Notes: a model not told the origin generated them from the letters alone. A stretch of 52,600 bases of DNA from Saccharopolyspora sp. NFXS83 (GCF_026241095.1 NZ_JAPFGB010000010.1:186893-239492); one strand, 5' to 3'. Positions 34,587 through 42,947 are shown, counted from the stretch's first letter. Numbers and translations: made by a program.

Positions 34587-35491
34587 TGACGACCGCCGCC
34601 GCGCTCCGGCCGGAGGCGCGCAGGCGCGGCGCGGCGGTGTCGCGATGGTTGCTGCCGATGGCGCCCGCGGTGCTGCTGCTCGGTCTGTTCGTGGCGGGCC
34701 CGATCCTGTGGAGCGGCTACGTCTCGTTCACCAACGCGGCGCTGACCGGCTCGGCGGCGACGGACCCGGAGTTCGTGGGGCTGGAGAACTTCCGCCGCCT
34801 GTTCGCCGACCCGGCGCTGTGGCGTTCGGCGTGGGTCACGGTGGTGTTCACGGTCGGTTCGGCGGTGATCGGGCAGAACGGGCTCGGGCTGCTGATCGCG
34901 GTGCTCACCCGGCACCGCAACCGCCTGCTGCGCAACACCGTCGGCATCGCGGTGGTGTCCGCGTGGGTGCTGCCGGAGCTGGTGGCGGCGTTCGCGCTCT
35001 ACGCGTTCCTCAACCCGGAGGGCACGCTGAACGCGCTGCTCGGCGCGGTGGGCCTGAACGAGCAGGACTGGCTCTACAGCGCCCCGCTGCTGGCGGTGAT
35101 CTTGGGGAACGTGTGGCGCGGCACCGCCTTCTCGATGCTGGTGTACCAGGCGGCGCTGTCCGAAGTGCCCACGGAGCTGGCGGAGGCGGCCGAGGTCGAC
35201 GGCGCGGGCGCGCTGCGCCGTTTCTGGCACGTCACGCTGCCGATCATCCGGCGTTCGGTGCTCACGAACCTGATGCTGGTGACCTTGCAGACGCTGGGGG
35301 TGTTCACCTTGATCTACGTGCTCACCGCGGGCGGGCCGGGCGATGCGACGCAGACCCTGCCGCTGCTGATGTACGACGAGGCGTTCGAGCTGGACGAGAT
35401 CGGTTACGGCGCCACGATCTCGCTGGTGCTGCTGGCGGTCGGCGCGTTGTTCGCCGTGGTCTACGCCCGGACCCTGCGGGAGGAGGTATGA
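34586..35491 (+). CDS. Sugar ABC transporter permease (MalF-like)
   Basis: A 301-residue membrane protein with six predicted helices, the first at about 20-42. The EAA loop is ELAEAAEVDGAGALRRFWHVTLPII. It pairs with the next permease to form the channel. Starts at ATG 34586, translationally coupled to the binding-protein gene. Confidence 0.92.
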   Translation: MTTAAALRPEARRRGAAVSRWLLPMAPAVLLLGLFVAGPILWSGYVSFTNAALTGSAATDPEFVGLENFRRLFADPALWRSAWVTVVFTVGSAVIGQNGLGLLIAVLTRHRNRLLRNTVGIAVVSAWVLPELVAAFALYAFLNPEGTLNALLGAVGLNEQDWLYSAPLLAVILGNVWRGTAFSMLVYQAALSEVPTELAEAAEVDGAGALRRFWHVTLPIIRRSVLTNLMLVTLQTLGVFTLIYVLTAGGPGDATQTLPLLMYDEAFELDEIGYGATISLVLLAVGALFAVVYARTLREEV

Positions 35492-36306
35492 GCCGCCGGG
35501 CGTCGTCGCGCCTGGTCGGCGCGCTGCTGGGCGTGATCGCGCTGCTGTTCGCGGCGCCGCTGCTGTGGTTGCTGACGGCGGCGTTCGACGCGGAGGCGCC
35601 GCTGGCCGCGGCGGTGCCGAGCCGGTTCACGCTAAACAACTTCGAGCAGGTGCTCAGCTGGGAGACCAGCCTCCGTCCACTGTGGAACGGACTGCTGCTC
35701 TCCGGCGGTGCGGCGGTGGTGTCGGTGGTGGCCGCGGTGCTGTGCGCCTACCCGCTGTCGCGCTACCGGCTCCGGTTCCGGCGGCCGTTCCTCTACACCG
35801 TGCTGTTCGCGACCGGCCTGCCCATCACGGCCGTGATGGTGCCGGTCTACAGCATGTTCGTGCGGCTCGACCTGGTCGATTCGATGCTCGGCACGATGTT
35901 GTTCCTGGCCGCGACCTCGCTGCCGGTGGCGATCTGGATGACGAAGAACTTCATGGACGGCGTGCCGATCAGCCTGGAGGAGGCGGCCTGGGTGGACGGC
36001 GCCTCGGCGCTGCAAGCGCTGCGCTCGGTGGTGCTGCCGCTGATCGTGCCCGGGGTGAGCGTGGTCGGGATCTTCACGTTCATCAACGCCTGGGGCAACT
36101 TCTTCGTGCCGTTCGTGCTGCTGCTGGATCCGGCGAAACAACCGGCCTCGGTGGGGGTGTTCGCGTTCTTCGGCCAGGGCGGCCTGATCGCCTACGGGCA
36201 GCTGGCGGCCTATTCGATCCTCTACACGGCACCGGTGATCGCGCTGTACCTGATGGTGTCGCGGTCGCTCGGCGGCGCTTTCACGCTCACCGGTGCGATC
36301 AAATGA
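35488..36306 (+). CDS. Sugar ABC transporter permease (MalG-like)
   Basis: A 272-residue membrane protein with six helices and the EAA loop SLEEAAWVDGASALQALRSVVLPLI. ATG 35488 overlaps the previous stop by four bases (ATGA), with AGGAGG inside the preceding gene. It is the last gene of the operon, followed by a hairpin terminator. Confidence 0.92.
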   Translation: MSRRASSRLVGALLGVIALLFAAPLLWLLTAAFDAEAPLAAAVPSRFTLNNFEQVLSWETSLRPLWNGLLLSGGAAVVSVVAAVLCAYPLSRYRLRFRRPFLYTVLFATGLPITAVMVPVYSMFVRLDLVDSMLGTMLFLAATSLPVAIWMTKNFMDGVPISLEEAAWVDGASALQALRSVVLPLIVPGVSVVGIFTFINAWGNFFVPFVLLLDPAKQPASVGVFAFFGQGGLIAYGQLAAYSILYTAPVIALYLMVSRSLGGAFTLTGAIK

Positions 36307-36346
36307 TCCGGGTCGATCACATGGCGGAGTGCGGGTGCGGAATGGA

Positions 36347-36383
36347 ACGAGCGGCGAGGGAATGACTTCCGCTCGCCGCTCGT
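36347..36383. terminator. Bidirectional terminator after the sugar ABC operon
   Basis: ACGAGCGGCGAG (36347-36358) pairs perfectly with CTCGCCGCTCGT (36372-36383). It lies 40 bases after the permease stop and about 37 bases from the stop of the facing small gene. Confidence 0.7.
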
Positions 36384-36420
36384 CCTCCCGCTGCCCCCAG
36401 GCTTCCCGGAGCGTCGTTCA

Positions 36421-36594
36421 TCAGGCGTTTTCCTTTTCGTTCGCCGCGTTCGGGAGATCGACCGGGTTGGTCTGATCTTCCGCGCGAGGGGCGGGGATCT
36501 GCACGCTCGGTTCGTCGTCGTCGGGCCGGTCCGGTGCGAGCAGAACCGCCACGATCGCGAACACCGCCAGCACAAGCAGCGCCGCACCTGCCAT
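36421..36594 (-). CDS. Small single-pass membrane protein
   Basis: A 57-residue protein. Residues ~3-20 are one hydrophobic helix (GAALLVLAVFAIVAVLLA), followed by an acidic, proline-rich tail (DRPDDDEPSVQIPAPRAED...). ATG 36594 has a clear AGGAGG seven bases upstream, which makes it credible despite its size. I do not recognise the family. Confidence 0.65.
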   Translation of the reverse strand: MAGAALLVLAVFAIVAVLLAPDRPDDDEPSVQIPAPRAEDQTNPVDLPNAANEKENA

Positions 36595-36779
36595 GGCACA
36601 CCTCCTCTCCTTGTGATCCGTTCTTCCGTAAGACGCCCAGCGTGCCCGGTCGGTTCCGTTCCGTCGCCGAATTTCTCGCCGGGAATCGCCGGAACGCGCA
36701 CGAGTGCCCGCCTCCCGTCGAAAACCCGCAGGTGAGCGAACCTTCGTCACCTGAACGATGAAATCTATGATCGTCGGTG
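36595..36779. other. Intergenic region upstream of the structured RNA
   Basis: It carries the ribosome site of the small membrane protein at its left end and, at 36766-36771, a TATGAT that could be the -10 of the rightward RNA. TTCGTC 17 bases upstream is a poor -35. No gene seen. Confidence 0.4.
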
Positions 36780-37248
36780 TAGACATTCCCCGGTGAGTGT
36801 GTGTAGTCTTCTGCTCGTCGCAAGAGAGAGAACGTCAAGTGGCACGGGAGATGACGAACTGCCCGTGAGCAGGAGCAGGACGGTCAGGGCTGCGGGGGCC
36901 GAGCAAGAGACGGGCCCCGGCAGGTGACCAAGGACAGTCGGTAAGCCACGACCGGGAGCAGGCACGAAGGCCCGGTGCCGACTGTCGCGTGAGGACAAGC
37001 AAGGCAGAAAACAGAGGAGAAGGGAAGGGTTGCACACCATCGGATCGCCTGCCTCCGGCTGAGTTGTCGCCGGGCGGGTACCGCAGTCCCATCGGATTGG
37101 AAGGTGGTCTTCGGTTACGCGAACGCGATCCCCGCGAACTTCGCCTCCAGTGCGGAGCATGCGGACACACAAGAGCTGATCTCACGATCGGCTGATGGAA
37201 GTGAAACCCACAACCCTGGGGCCCCGGTGCCACACGCACCGGGGCCCC
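36780..37248 (+). ncRNA. Putative highly structured leader or small RNA upstream of merR
   Basis: No believable gene is present, but a chain of well-paired helices is. H1: CACGGG (36843) with CCCGTG (36862). H2: GGTCA, CTGC and GGGGCC (36882-36900) with GGCCCC, GCAG and TGACC (36913-36929). H3: GACAGTCGG (36933-36941) with CCGACTGTC (36978-36986). H4, nested in H3: ACCGGG (36951) with CCCGGT (36971). Loops are purine-rich. CCATCGGAT occurs twice (37037, 37089). It ends in a strong terminator at 37218-37248, 19 bases before merR. It may be an attenuating leader or an independent small RNA. The 5' end is a guess. Confidence 0.5.
37218..37248 (+). terminator. Strong intrinsic terminator immediately before merR
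   Basis: GGGGCCCCGGTGC (37218-37230) pairs perfectly with GCACCGGGGCCCC (37236-37248) around CACAC, followed by TCTT. Its position, ending 10 bases before the merR ribosome site, is that of an attenuator rather than an ordinary gene end. The GGGGCC/GGCCCC strands of helix H2 upstream could pair with it, allowing alternative folds. Confidence 0.8.
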
Positions 37249-37267
37249 TCTTGATGCGGAGGCGCCG

Positions 37268-37621
37268 ATGACCCCAGAAACCCACGACCCGCAGACCGCG
37301 GATGAGAAGTTCGATGACGAGCACTACCCCGCCTACACCATGGGCCGCGCCGCCGAGATGCTCGACACCACCCCGGCGTTCCTACGCAGCCTCGACGAAG
37401 CGCACCTGATCGAGCCGCAGCGCTCCTCCGGCGGGCACCGCCGCTACTCCCGCTTTCAGCTGCGCCTGGCCGCCCGCGTCCGGGAACTCGTCGACCAGGG
37501 CACCGGCCTTGAGGCCGCCTGCCGCATCGTCACCCTCGAAGACCAACTCCAGGAAGCCCGCCAACACAGTGGCGACCGTGGTCGCGGCGCCCAGGACGGT
37601 TCGGAGCTCGCGACGGGCTGA
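37268..37621 (+). CDS. Small MerR-family regulator
   Basis: A 117-residue protein with a MerR winged helix-turn-helix at about 22-90 (YTMGRAAEMLDTTPAFLRSLDEAHLIEPQRSSGGHRRYSRFQL), followed by a short helix and a polar tail. There is no long dimerisation helix or metal-binding cysteines, so the signal it reads is unclear. ATG 37268 has GGAGG five bases upstream. It follows the structured RNA and terminator, which suggests that its expression depends on read-through. Confidence 0.85.
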   Translation: MTPETHDPQTADEKFDDEHYPAYTMGRAAEMLDTTPAFLRSLDEAHLIEPQRSSGGHRRYSRFQLRLAARVRELVDQGTGLEAACRIVTLEDQLQEARQHSGDRGRGAQDGSELATG

Positions 37622-37683
37622 ACTCCGCCCGCCGATTTACACGCGCGCTGCCAGGTGGGAGCGCCGGTGGTCTGCTCGCCGCG

Positions 37684-38376
37684 TCACGAGGTGGCGGGCG
37701 TGAGGGGCAGGAGGAGCCAGACGGTGATGTGGTGGCAGATCGCCGCTGCGGTGACGGCGGTGTGGAAGACCTCGTGGTAGCCGAACGTGCTCGGCCACGG
37801 GTCGGGCCACCGGGTGGCGTAGCTGAGGGCGCCGAGGGTGTAGAGGACGCCACCGGCAAGCAGCAGCACCAACCCGGCGACGCCGGCGGTCCGCAGCAGG
37901 TCGCCGAGGACGAACACCGCGACCCAGCCGAGGGCGATGTAGAGCGGGACACCGACCCAGCGGGGTGCGTGGGGCCAGGCGAGTTTGAGCAGCATGCCGC
38001 CCAGCGCTCCGGCCCAGACCACGCCCAGCACGATGCGCGCGATGCCAGCGGGCAAGGCCAGCAGGCTGATCGGGGTGTAGGTGCCCGCGATCAGCAGGAA
38101 GATCATCGAGTGATCCAACCGCCGCATCCACGTGCGGGCGCGCTCGGAGCGCCACGTGATGAGGTGATAGACGGCGCTGACACCGAACAGGCCGAGCACC
38201 CCGGCCATGTAGAGCGCCACAGCCAAGGCGGTGGTCGGCGGGCCGGTCGCGGCGGCCAGAGTGATCAGCACCGTGCCGGAGGCGGCGAACCCGATCACGC
38301 TGGCCAGGTGAATCCACCCCCGCATCCGCGGTTTGACCGAAGCATGGGCGCGACGCGTCGTCAGAACTTCGCTCAT
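37684..38376 (-). CDS. Hemolysin III / PAQR-family membrane protein
   Basis: A 230-residue protein with seven predicted membrane helices. The family's metal-ligand motifs are present: VYHLITW near the start, RRLDHSMIFLLIAGTYTP, and the C-terminal HEVFHTAVTAAAICHH. Bacterial members resemble adiponectin-receptor hydrolases; true hemolytic activity is rarely shown. ATG 38376 gives the family-like N-terminus, with only a weak ribosome site. Confidence 0.88.
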   Translation of the reverse strand: MSEVLTTRRAHASVKPRMRGWIHLASVIGFAASGTVLITLAAATGPPTTALAVALYMAGVLGLFGVSAVYHLITWRSERARTWMRRLDHSMIFLLIAGTYTPISLLALPAGIARIVLGVVWAGALGGMLLKLAWPHAPRWVGVPLYIALGWVAVFVLGDLLRTAGVAGLVLLLAGGVLYTLGALSYATRWPDPWPSTFGYHEVFHTAVTAAAICHHITVWLLLPLTPATS

Positions 38377-38452
38377 GCCACCAGGATACGAATGTTCCTG
38401 CTGTGCACGGTCGGTGCTGTTCACGTCCGCGCGACGTGACGGGAGTGCCGCA

Positions 38453-38821
38453 TCACGCCATCCCCACCGCGGCGTGCTGCCGAGACGCAGGTGTCGTGGC
38501 CGTGGTGATGGCGAACTCGACGCGGGTCGGGAGCGGGCGCACTCCGGCAGTTTGCAGTACGCGAAGCACGCGAGGTGCCGCGTTGACGATGCGCAGCGGG
38601 ATGCGGCGATGCGCCGCGTAGGCGTGTGCGGCGACCAGGAGATCGAGCCCGGCGGCATCGATGGTGCTGGCCTGGGCCAGGTCCACGAGTGTTTCCGGTG
38701 GTCCGGTCAGCACATGCGGCCAGAGCCGCTCGGCCAGCAGGGCGACACCGTCGCCGGCGAGGTCACCCTCCACTGTGAACACGGTGGTCAGGGTCGTGAT
38801 CAGGCTGTAGTTGGCCCGCAT
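38453..38821 (-). CDS. STAS-domain protein lacking the phosphorylation serine
   Basis: A 122-residue protein covering one STAS domain, like anti-sigma-factor antagonists (FTVEGDLAG, LVDLAQASTIDAAGLDLLVAAHA, RIVNAAPRVLRVLQTAGV). In classical antagonists the DSSG motif carries the serine phosphorylated by the anti-sigma kinase; here it reads DAAG (Asp55-Gly58). It may be constitutively active, or not a partner switch at all. ATG 38821 has a TGGAG site. The frame continues upstream to 39133, but that part has no STAS similarity. Confidence 0.8.
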   Translation of the reverse strand: MRANYSLITTLTTVFTVEGDLAGDGVALLAERLWPHVLTGPPETLVDLAQASTIDAAGLDLLVAAHAYAAHRRIPLRIVNAAPRVLRVLQTAGVRPLPTRVEFAITTATTPASRQHAAVGMA

Positions 38822-39121
38822 CGGGCTCCAATACACGTCGAAGGATCCTGCCGCCTGGCGCAACACAGAGAAGTCGCCGCTGCAGGCCCGCAGGCAGAAA
38901 CAAGACTCGGGTCCGGGAACCGGCCCGCGCGAACGCGCTCGGCTCAACCAGAAGTAAGAAGACTGGTGCTGCAGCAGGCTGCGGCCGGCCGCGTCTTTGC
39001 GCGCCCAGTAGTGGGCAGCGCCGTCACGGCGGCGAGCGTGCTGCGGGACTAGATCGGTTCGGCCCGTCTCAACCGCACCGCGAGTAGTGGGTGCGGGAGC
39101 TGTGCCGGGTGAAACCGAGTC
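38822..39121. other. Intergenic region between STAS and cold-shock genes
   Basis: About 300 bases without a recognised feature. It should contain the STAS promoter on the minus strand; I could not pick out a clear -35/-10 pair. Confidence 0.4.
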
Positions 39122-39150
39122 CCCGGCCCGCACACGAGGTGCGGGCCGGG
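39122..39150 (-). terminator. Terminator of the cold-shock gene
   Basis: CCCGGCCCGCAC (39122-39133) pairs perfectly with GTGCGGGCCGGG (39139-39150) around ACGAG, 20 bases beyond the stop. Confidence 0.75.
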
Positions 39151-39169
39151 AAGAAAACTCAGTGGAGTC

Positions 39170-39373
39170 TCAGACCAAGCGCACGGAGTCGGCCTGCGGG
39201 CCCTTGGGGCCCTGGCTGACGTCGTAGGTGACCTGCTGGTTCTCGTCCAGGCTGCGGAAGCCGCCGGCGTCGATGGCCGAGTAGTGGACGAACACGTCCG
39301 GGCCGCCCTCGTTGGGGGCGATGAAGCCGAAGCCCTTTTCCGAGTTGAACCACTTCACGGTTCCGTTGGGCAT
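39170..39373 (-). CDS. Cold-shock protein (CspA family)
   Basis: A 67-residue single cold-shock domain that binds single-stranded RNA/DNA and acts as an RNA chaperone. It contains [14 protein letters not shown] (RNP1) and VFVHYSAI (RNP2). ATG 39373 has AGGAG at the right distance. The ~350-base upstream gap leaves room for the long leader typical of cold-shock mRNAs. Confidence 0.95.
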   Translation of the reverse strand: MPNGTVKWFNSEKGFGFIAPNEGGPDVFVHYSAIDAGGFRSLDENQQVTYDVSQGPKGPQADSVRLV

Positions 39374-39733
39374 GTCAGTCTCCTTCGGGAGCTGGTGTAT
39401 GACGGGCCACCACACCGTGCGGAGGCCCGGGCCGGGGATCTCAGACGGCGGCTAACTCCAGCTGCAACCAAAGAAGCTCGCCCGCATCAACATCCTGCGA
39501 GCATGCGAAAACACGAATCCAGAAATACAACGACCACCAATCACTCTACACACCCCGCGTGCCGTCAACACCCGGGGCGCACCTGTGCGCTCACTTGGCG
39601 CCCGGCTCTGCGACGAGAGCAGGTGGCGCCGAGGGCCGCGAAGCGCCAGCGCACGACTCTGCCGCGGGCAGGCGCATCGTGGCTTGGACCGCGCACCACG
39701 CGCCGTGTCGAGATGTCCGATCACTCCACGACC
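39374..39733. other. Cold-shock gene leader and integrase-remnant flank
   Basis: A 360-base gap with a patch at 39470-39560 that is A/T-richer than the surroundings. On the minus strand TTGACG (39563-39568) and TAGAGT (39543-39548) could be promoter elements, but the 14-base spacing is short. No gene seen. Confidence 0.4.
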
Positions 39734-39936
39734 TCACCGGCCCGCATCGCCAGGCGTGAGCAGGCTGGCGACCTCGGCGATCGCCTGGTCGGAGGGCTTG
39801 CAGTAGCGGCGGACGTTCTCCGGCTTCTCATGCCTCGACTTCGCCATCAACAACAGCGACGACGCGCCCTGCTCGCCGAGGTGGGTCAACGCCGAGTGGC
39901 GGAACTCGTGCAGATCCCACTCGGTCGTCACGCGAG
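39734..39936 (-). pseudogene. C-terminal remnant of a tyrosine integrase
   Basis: About 66 residues matching the end of an actinobacterial phage-type tyrosine recombinase. It retains the HxxR box ([12 protein letters not shown]), then [16 protein letters not shown] with the late His and the nucleophile Tyr at normal spacing, and a family-like tail ([16 protein letters not shown]). The core-binding domain and the first catalytic arginine are absent. The match stops exactly where the pckG terminator hairpin begins (39938), so no start codon or promoter remains. It is a relic of an integrated element. Confidence 0.8.
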
Positions 39937-39937
39937 C

Positions 39938-39976
39938 AGAAGGGCCGCCCGCGGGAGTTCCGCGGGCGGCCCTTCT
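39938..39976 (-). terminator. Terminator of pckG
   Basis: A perfect 17-base stem, AGAAGGGCCGCCCGCGG (39938-39954) with its complement at 39960-39976, five-base loop, 17 bases after the pckG stop. Confidence 0.8.
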
Positions 39977-39992
39977 CAAGCGCGGTGGCGCG

Positions 39993-41813
39993 TCAGGCGG
40001 CGCCGAGGCGCTGCTTGAGCGCGTCGAACTCGTCCCGGATGGAGCTGGGCAGGTCGTCACCGATGGTGGCGAACCACTCCTCGATCAGCGGGATCTCGGC
40101 CTTCCACTCGTCGACGTCCACGTTCAGCGCGATGTCGACGTCCTCGCGGGAGGTGTCCAGCCCGGACAGGTCGATCTGGTCGGCGGAGGGAACCCGGCCG
40201 ATGGGGGTGTCCTCGGCGGCGGCGGTGCCCTCGATCCGCTCGACGACCCACTTGAGCACGCGGGAGTTCTCCCCGAAGCCCGGCCACACGATCTTCTTGC
40301 CGGACTCGTCGCGGCGGAACCAGTTCACGTAGAAGATCCGGGGCAGCTTCGACGCGTCCGCCGACTTGCCCATGTTCACCCAGTGCTGGAAGTAGTCGCC
40401 GACGTTGTAGCCGATGAACGGCAGCATCGCCATCGGGTCGCGGCGCACCACGCCGACCTGGCCGGTGGCGGCGGCGGTGGTCTCCGAGGACATCGTGGTG
40501 CCCATGAAGACGCCGTGCTGCCAGTCGAACGACTCGTTGACCAGCGGAACCGTCGTCTTGCGGCGCCCGCCGAACAGGATCGCCGAGATCGGCACGCCCT
40601 GCGGGTCGTCCCACTCGTCGGCCAGGATCGGGCACTGCGACATCGGCGTGCAGTAGCGCGAGTTCGGGTGCGCGGCCTTCTCGTCGGAGTCCGGCGTCCA
40701 GTCCCGCTGCTTCCAGTCGGTCAGGTGCGCGGGCGCGTCGCCCATGCCCTCCCACCAGATGTCCTTGTCATCGGTGAGGGCCACGTTGGTGAACAGCGTG
40801 TTGCCCTGCTCGATGGTGCGCATCGCGTTCGGGTTGGTGTTCTCGTCGGTGCCGGGGGCGACGCCGAAGAAACCGGCCTCCGGGTTCACCGCGTACAGCC
40901 GGCCGTCCTCGCCGAAGCGCATCCAGGCGATGTCGTCGCCGAGGGTCTCGGCCTTCCAGCCCGGGATGGTCGGCTGCAGCATCGCCAGGTTCGTCTTGCC
41001 GCACGACGACGGGAACGCGGCGGCCACGTAGTGGACCTTGTTCTCCGGCGAGGTGAGCTTCAGGATCAGCATGTGCTCGGCGAGCCAGCCCTCGTCGCGG
41101 CCCATGGCGGAGGCGATGCGCAGCGAGTAGCACTTCTTGCCCAGCAGCGCGTTGCCGCCGTAGCCGGAGCCGAAGCTCCAGATCATCCGCTCCTCGGGGA
41201 AGTGGGTGATGTACTTCGTGTCGTTGCAGGGCCACGGGACGTCCTGCTGACCCGGCTCCAGCGGGGCGCCCACGGAGTGCAGCGCCGGTACGAACTCGCC
41301 GTCCTCGCCGAGCTTGTCCAGGACCTTGGACCCCATCCGGGTCATGATGTGCATCGAGGTGACCACGTAGGCGCTGTCGGTGATCTCGACGCCCAGCTTC
41401 GGCTGCTCGGCCTCCAGCGGGCCCATGCAGAACGGGATGACGTACATGGTGCGACCGCGCATCGAGCCCCGGTAGAGCTCGGTCATGATCGCTTTCATCT
41501 CGTCGGGCTGTTTCCAGTTGTTCGTCACGCCCGCGTCCTTGCGCTCCTGGGAGCAGATGAAGGTCCGCTCCTCGACGCGCGCGACGTCGGTCGGGTCGGA
41601 AGCCGCCCAGAACGAGTTCGGCTTCTTCTCCAGCCGGGTGAAGGTGCCCGCTTCGACCAGTTCGTCGGTCAGCCGTGTCCATTCCTGCTGGGAGCCGTCA
41701 CACCACACGACCCGGTCGGGGGTGGTCAGCTCGGCGACCTCGCGCACCCACGACAGCAGGCGTGCGTGCCGGGTCGGTGCCTGGTCGAGACCGGGGATGG
41801 TCAAGGCGGTCAT
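39993..41813 (-). CDS. pckG: Phosphoenolpyruvate carboxykinase (GTP)
   Basis: A 606-residue cytosolic enzyme interconverting oxaloacetate and PEP with GTP/GDP, the entry step of gluconeogenesis. It has full GTP-PEPCK length and motifs: [12 protein letters not shown] (P-loop with active-site Cys271 and Lys273), [24 protein letters not shown], and [15 protein letters not shown] 41813 has AGGAG nine bases upstream. It is monocistronic, with its own terminator. Growth on the fatty and branched-chain acids handled by neighbouring genes would need it, though no shared control is visible. Confidence 0.96.
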   Translation of the reverse strand: MTALTIPGLDQAPTRHARLLSWVREVAELTTPDRVVWCDGSQQEWTRLTDELVEAGTFTRLEKKPNSFWAASDPTDVARVEERTFICSQERKDAGVTNNWKQPDEMKAIMTELYRGSMRGRTMYVIPFCMGPLEAEQPKLGVEITDSAYVVTSMHIMTRMGSKVLDKLGEDGEFVPALHSVGAPLEPGQQDVPWPCNDTKYITHFPEERMIWSFGSGYGGNALLGKKCYSLRIASAMGRDEGWLAEHMLILKLTSPENKVHYVAAAFPSSCGKTNLAMLQPTIPGWKAETLGDDIAWMRFGEDGRLYAVNPEAGFFGVAPGTDENTNPNAMRTIEQGNTLFTNVALTDDKDIWWEGMGDAPAHLTDWKQRDWTPDSDEKAAHPNSRYCTPMSQCPILADEWDDPQGVPISAILFGGRRKTTVPLVNESFDWQHGVFMGTTMSSETTAAATGQVGVVRRDPMAMLPFIGYNVGDYFQHWVNMGKSADASKLPRIFYVNWFRRDESGKKIVWPGFGENSRVLKWVVERIEGTAAAEDTPIGRVPSADQIDLSGLDTSREDVDIALNVDVDEWKAEIPLIEEWFATIGDDLPSSIRDEFDALKQRLGAA

Positions 41814-42142
41814 CGCTTCGCGTCTCCTGACTGGGCGCCACAGCCCGGAATCCTGTCCGACGGCGGTGCCGTCGGCGTGTTCAGAGAATGCTCCGCCCCA
41901 CCCGCAGAACGGGCGGAATGGAAAGGGATGCACCGAGGCTAACGGTGCCGGGCGCTCGCCATGGAGATCAGCTGTGTCGGTTCTCTCACAGGAACGATAA
42001 GGGGATCGATTCAGTGCCGAGCCGGTGCAGAGGTCTAGACGAAAATTCGGCCGCTCTTGAGCCTGGATGACCAAGGATTTCCGGCGAAGCGGACAGTGCC
42101 GCGAACGAGAGGTGACGCGTCGGCGTCCATCGAATGGCCACT
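41814..42142. other. Intergenic region upstream of pckG
   Basis: About 330 bases that must hold the pckG promoter on the minus strand. TATCGT near 41996 is a possible -10 but has no clear -35. No gene or repeat seen. Confidence 0.4.
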
Positions 42143-42171
42143 CCCCTTCCGATGAGGGTCACCGGAAGGGG
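42143..42171 (-). terminator. Terminator of the Ca-loop repeat protein gene
   Basis: CCCCTTCCG (42143-42151) pairs with CGGAAGGGG (42163-42171), 60 bases past the stop codon. Confidence 0.5.
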
Positions 42172-42230
42172 TTCGCGGAGCACGCGGAGGCGCCCGAAAC
42201 GCACCGGAACGGGCGAATTCGGGCGGGAGA

Positions 42231-42947
42231 TCAGCTCCAGGCGGCGTCCGAATCGGAGCACACGTCCTGCGGGGCCTGAGCGCCTAGCGGACGCGGCTCC
42301 TGCTGCGGCGGCTCCGGGGCGTCGAACGTCCAGGTCGCGTCGTCGGTCGCGCCCGCGACCGGGTGCGGAGCCGGGGTGTACTGCCCCTGCTGGTCGAGGC
42401 GCCCCTGCTCGACGACCGTCCACTGACCGGCGCCGGTGTGGTGGGTGATGGTGACCTCGCCGGTGTTGCCGATCTCCACCAGCTGGTCCGCCGAGCCGTC
42501 GCCGTCCACGTCGGTGACCAGCATCGTTCCCGTCTCGGTGGTGACCACGGCGGTGTCCGCGCGGCCGTCGTTGTCGGTGTCCTCGGTGGCGGGGCCGACC
42601 TGCTGCTCGCCGCCGGGGGCGTCGATCACCATCGACGCGCCGCCGTGCCCGTGCGGGTCGTCGTCGCCGGGGTGCTGCTGCGGCTGCTCGGCGATCCAGT
42701 CGCCGCTGGCCGCGTCGTAGCGGGCCTGGCCGACGACGGCGCCTTCGGCGTCGACCGTCTGCATGATGTCGGCGCGGCCGTCGGCGTCCTCGTCGACGTA
42801 CGCGACGAAGCCGTCGTCGGTCATGATCGTGACCGTGTCGTCCACGCCGTCGCCGTCGAGGTCGTAGTTCGCCTCGGCGGTGTACTCCGCGCCTTCGACG
42901 GTGACCTTGATGTCGCCGTCGCCCGCGCCGGTCTCCTCGATGTACAT
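42231..42947 (-). CDS. Acidic protein with four Ca-binding-like loops
   Basis: A 238-residue protein with no signal peptide or membrane helix. Four D-x-D-x-D/N-G-like loops occur in a regular series: DLDGDGVDDTVT (near 29), DEDADGRADIM (near 52), DTDNDGRADTAV (near 123) and DVDGDGSADQLV (near 145). Each leads into a short beta strand, as in FG-GAP/thrombospondin-3 or dockerin-type calcium loops. The C-terminus is Pro/Gln-rich. It resembles uncharacterised actinobacterial proteins (DUF6802-like, tentative). Calcium binding is a prediction. ATG 42947. Confidence 0.75.
   Translation of the reverse strand: MYIEETGAGDGDIKVTVEGAEYTAEANYDLDGDGVDDTVTIMTDDGFVAYVDEDADGRADIMQTVDAEGAVVGQARYDAASGDWIAEQPQQHPGDDDPHGHGGASMVIDAPGGEQQVGPATEDTDNDGRADTAVVTTETGTMLVTDVDGDGSADQLVEIGNTGEVTITHHTGAGQWTVVEQGRLDQQGQYTPAPHPVAGATDDATWTFDAPEPPQQEPRPLGAQAPQDVCSDSDAAWS

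Noticed and set aside
36794-36926. 43-codon leader peptide (GTG 36794) in the structured RNA
   Set aside because: No ribosome site, and the frame runs through all strands of helix H1 and part of H2; the helices explain the sequence better.
36998-37020. Match to RNase P RNA (CAGAAAACAGA resembles a conserved stretch)
   Set aside because: The diagnostic GAGGAAAGTCC region and the conserved 3' segment are absent.
38822-39133. N-terminal 104-residue extension of the STAS protein
   Set aside because: In frame, but without domain similarity; ATG 38821 has its own ribosome site and matches the usual STAS protein length.
40383-41942. 519-codon plus-strand frame opposite pckG
   Set aside because: Antisense shadow of PEP carboxykinase with no recognisable domain.
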